DNA of 64,000 nucleotides from Dyadobacter tibetensis Y620-1. Its GTDB lineage: Bacteria; Bacteroidota; Bacteroidia; Cytophagales; Spirosomataceae. The DNA is taken from assembly GCF_000566685.1 (NCBI RefSeq), contig NZ_AZQN01000004.1, positions 496,001-560,000 of the forward strand, in the 5' to 3' direction. A model generated the notes under the pieces. It had not been told where the DNA came from and did no database searches. It was given only the letters and a program-made list of their open reading frames with translations. The translations under genes were made by a program, and so were the position numbers. How positions within the stretch are numbered: position 1 is the stretch's first letter; each line of letters begins with the position of its first letter. This document shows, piece by piece, positions 62,458 to 64,000 of the stretch.

Positions 62458-64000
62458 TTACATGGCCAGCGCCAGTTCTTCTACGGTCTTTTCAGTTTTT
62501 AGATTCTCAATAATAAATTTCTGACGGTCTGGAGTATTTTTACCCATAAAATAGGCTAATAGCTTTTGGATAGAAGTGTCCTTTTGCAAAATGATTGGCT
62601 CGAGGTGCATATCTTCCCCAATAAATTGTCCAAATTCACTCGGAGAAATCTCTCCTAATCCTTTGAATCGGGTAATTTCAGGCTTATTTCCCAACTTATT
62701 AATGGCTGCCTGCTTCTCTTCTTCCGTGTAACAATAGATGGTTTCCTTTTTATTTCTCACCCGAAACAACGGCGTCTCCAGTACATATAGATGCCCATTG
62801 CGAACAATATCAGGGAAGAATTGAAGAAAAAAGGTCATTAGCAAAAGCCTGATATGCATACCGTCCACATCGGCATCCGTGGCTATCACAATGCGGTTGA
62901 ACCTAAGGTTTTCCACCCCATTCTCTATATCCAGAGCATGCTGCAACAGATTGAACTCCTCATTTTCGTACACAATCTTCTTGGTTAGTCCGAAGCAGTT
63001 CAATGGTTTTCCCCTGAGACTAAATACGGCCTGGGTTTGAATATTCCTAGATTTGGTAATGGATCCACTGGCCGAATCTCCTTCCGTTACGAATAGGGTA
63101 GATTCATAGCGTAGTTCATTTTTAATATCGGTCAGATGCAGCCGGCAGTCTCTAAGTTTTTTATTGTGTAGATTCGCTTTTTTTGCCCGATCATTGGCTA
63201 ACTTTTTAATCCCGGCAAGCTCTTTTCGCTCCCGCTCCGACTGTTCGATGCGCTTCTTCATGGCATCTCTGGTCTCGGGGTGTTTATGAAGATAATTATC
63301 CAGCTGTTCCTTTACAAAATCATTCACAAAGGTACGCACAGTCGTACTGTTCGGGTCGGGAGTGATTGTATTGGACCCTAGTTTCGTTTTAGTCTGAGAC
63401 TCAAACACGGGCTCCTGAACCCGTATCGCCACGGCAGCAATAATCGACGAACGTACATCTTCGGGGGCATAATCCTTTCCAAAATGCTCCCGGACCGCCC
63501 GAACGACGGATTCGCGAAAAGCACTCAAATGCGTCCCGCCTTGCGTGGTATATTGTCCATTCACGAAAGAATAATACTCCTCTCCATATTGATTTCCATG
63601 CGTCATGGCAAATTCTATGTCCTCCCCTTTAAGATGGATGATTGGGTAGCGGATAGCTTCAGGATCTGACTTACTTTGAAGTAAGTCTAAAAGTCCATTT
63701 TGAGAGATATATTTTTGCCCATTGAAAGTTATCGTTAGGCCTGCATTGAGGTAGCAGTAATTCCAGATCATATTATTCAGAAACTGAGGGATATACCTGA
63801 AGTTTTTGAATATTAAACCATCGGGCTCAAAAACCGTATGGGTTCCATTGCGCTGATTTGAAGGCTCTTCTCCAGACTCCTTTACCAGCTCACCCTGGTG
63901 AAATTCTGCCACCTTAGATTTACCGTCTCTGAATGAACTCACCTTAAAATAATTAGAAAGGGCATTGACGGCCTTGGTACCCACACCATTTAGTCCTACT
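62458..64000 (-). CDS. parE: DNA topoisomerase IV subunit B, 5' end outside the window
   Basis: The start lies beyond the right edge; about 513 C-terminal residues are visible. The frame has [15 protein letters not shown] at the top (the ATP-lid loop of the GHKL domain), then the TOPRIM residues [14 protein letters not shown] and [12 protein letters not shown], then [26 protein letters not shown] rather than EGDSAGG and the [10 protein letters not shown] continuation suggest ParE-type rather than GyrB. It relaxes and decatenates DNA with ParC. It is upstream of pheA on the same strand. Confidence 0.9.
   Translation of the reverse strand, partial: VGLNGVGTKAVNALSNYFKVSSFRDGKSKVAEFHQGELVKESGEEPSNQRNGTHTVFEPDGLIFKNFRYIPQFLNNMIWNYCYLNAGLTITFNGQKYISQNGLLDLLQSKSDPEAIRYPIIHLKGEDIEFAMTHGNQYGEEYYSFVNGQYTTQGGTHLSAFRESVVRAVREHFGKDYAPEDVRSSIIAAVAIRVQEPVFESQTKTKLGSNTITPDPNSTTVRTFVNDFVKEQLDNYLHKHPETRDAMKKRIEQSERERKELAGIKKLANDRAKKANLHNKKLRDCRLHLTDIKNELRYESTLFVTEGDSASGSITKSRNIQTQAVFSLRGKPLNCFGLTKKIVYENEEFNLLQHALDIENGVENLRFNRIVIATDADVDGMHIRLLLMTFFLQFFPDIVRNGHLYVLETPLFRVRNKKETIYCYTEEEKQAAINKLGNKPEITRFKGLGEISPSEFGQFIGEDMHLEPIILQKDTSIQKLLAYFMGKNTPDRQKFIIENLKTEKTVEELALAM

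Noticed and set aside
1..64000. tRNA, rRNA, CRISPR array, insertion sequence or phage genes
   Set aside because: None could be supported by eye on either strand; no transposase, integrase or regularly spaced repeats were found.

Overview
The window is a stretch of chromosome from a Bacteroidota bacterium, most likely of the order Cytophagales. The evidence is the gene content: fused CcoN-CcoO and CcoQ-CcoP oxidase subunits, a long-tailed S16, a Bacteroidota-type ParE, Tat-exported Gfo/Idh oxidoreductases, a DUF1080 protein, a GH65-pgmB-GH13 maltose locus, and a few TAnnTTTG promoter-like boxes. No rRNA, tRNA, insertion sequence, integrase or CRISPR array was recognised. Both outermost genes are cut by the window edges.

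Region 1 (1-11418) is the unusual part. It holds eight tightly packed plus-strand genes, the first cut by the left edge. They encode a small three-helix membrane protein, a tubulin/FtsZ-superfamily protein, a 1186-residue protein with a C-terminal actin/Hsp70-type ATPase, a single-pass membrane protein with a long cytoplasmic coiled coil, a repeat protein with a C-terminal two-helix membrane anchor, a three-helix/TPR protein, and an exported TPR protein ending in a probable outer-membrane beta-barrel. Together they look like an envelope-spanning machine with two cytoskeletal-type NTPases at its cytoplasmic base. No function can be assigned from sequence, and this is the best candidate for an undescribed system.

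Region 2 (11486-20166) carries sugar oxidoreductase and isomerase genes with Tat-type leaders, a Na/Pi cotransporter, an exported esterase, a sigma factor followed by yceI and a membrane-anchored thioredoxin, and a second Gfo/Idh oxidoreductase.

Region 3 (20525-33217) is a microaerobic respiration block: the copper ATPase CcoI, the small CcoS, CcoN-O, CcoQ-P, CcoG, CcoH, a DsbD/SafE-like membrane protein and oxygen-independent HemN. It ends with a PAS histidine kinase and a response regulator fused to a Crp/Fnr-like DNA-binding module. The order suggests that the two-component pair controls the block, but that is inference.

Region 4 (33243-45487) is mostly housekeeping: lpxB, queD-like, hldD-like, sufB, a CPA2 antiporter, a PLP deaminase, an RluD-type synthase, a GNAT protein and the trmD-rimM-rpsP group, followed upstream by two small proteins. 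Region 5 (45852-54574) has a lone receiver protein, a large TPR protein, a DUF1080 protein and a maltose-phosphorolysis locus (pgmB and GH65, divergent from GH13). Region 6 (54634-64000) has a DUF1460 amidase-like protein, an MscS-type channel, an OmpR-type two-component system, a DinB-like protein, a DUF4136 lipoprotein, a small outer-membrane barrel, bifunctional pheA and the 3' part of parE. Several clear stem-loop terminators and some unexplained inverted repeats lie between genes and are listed individually.
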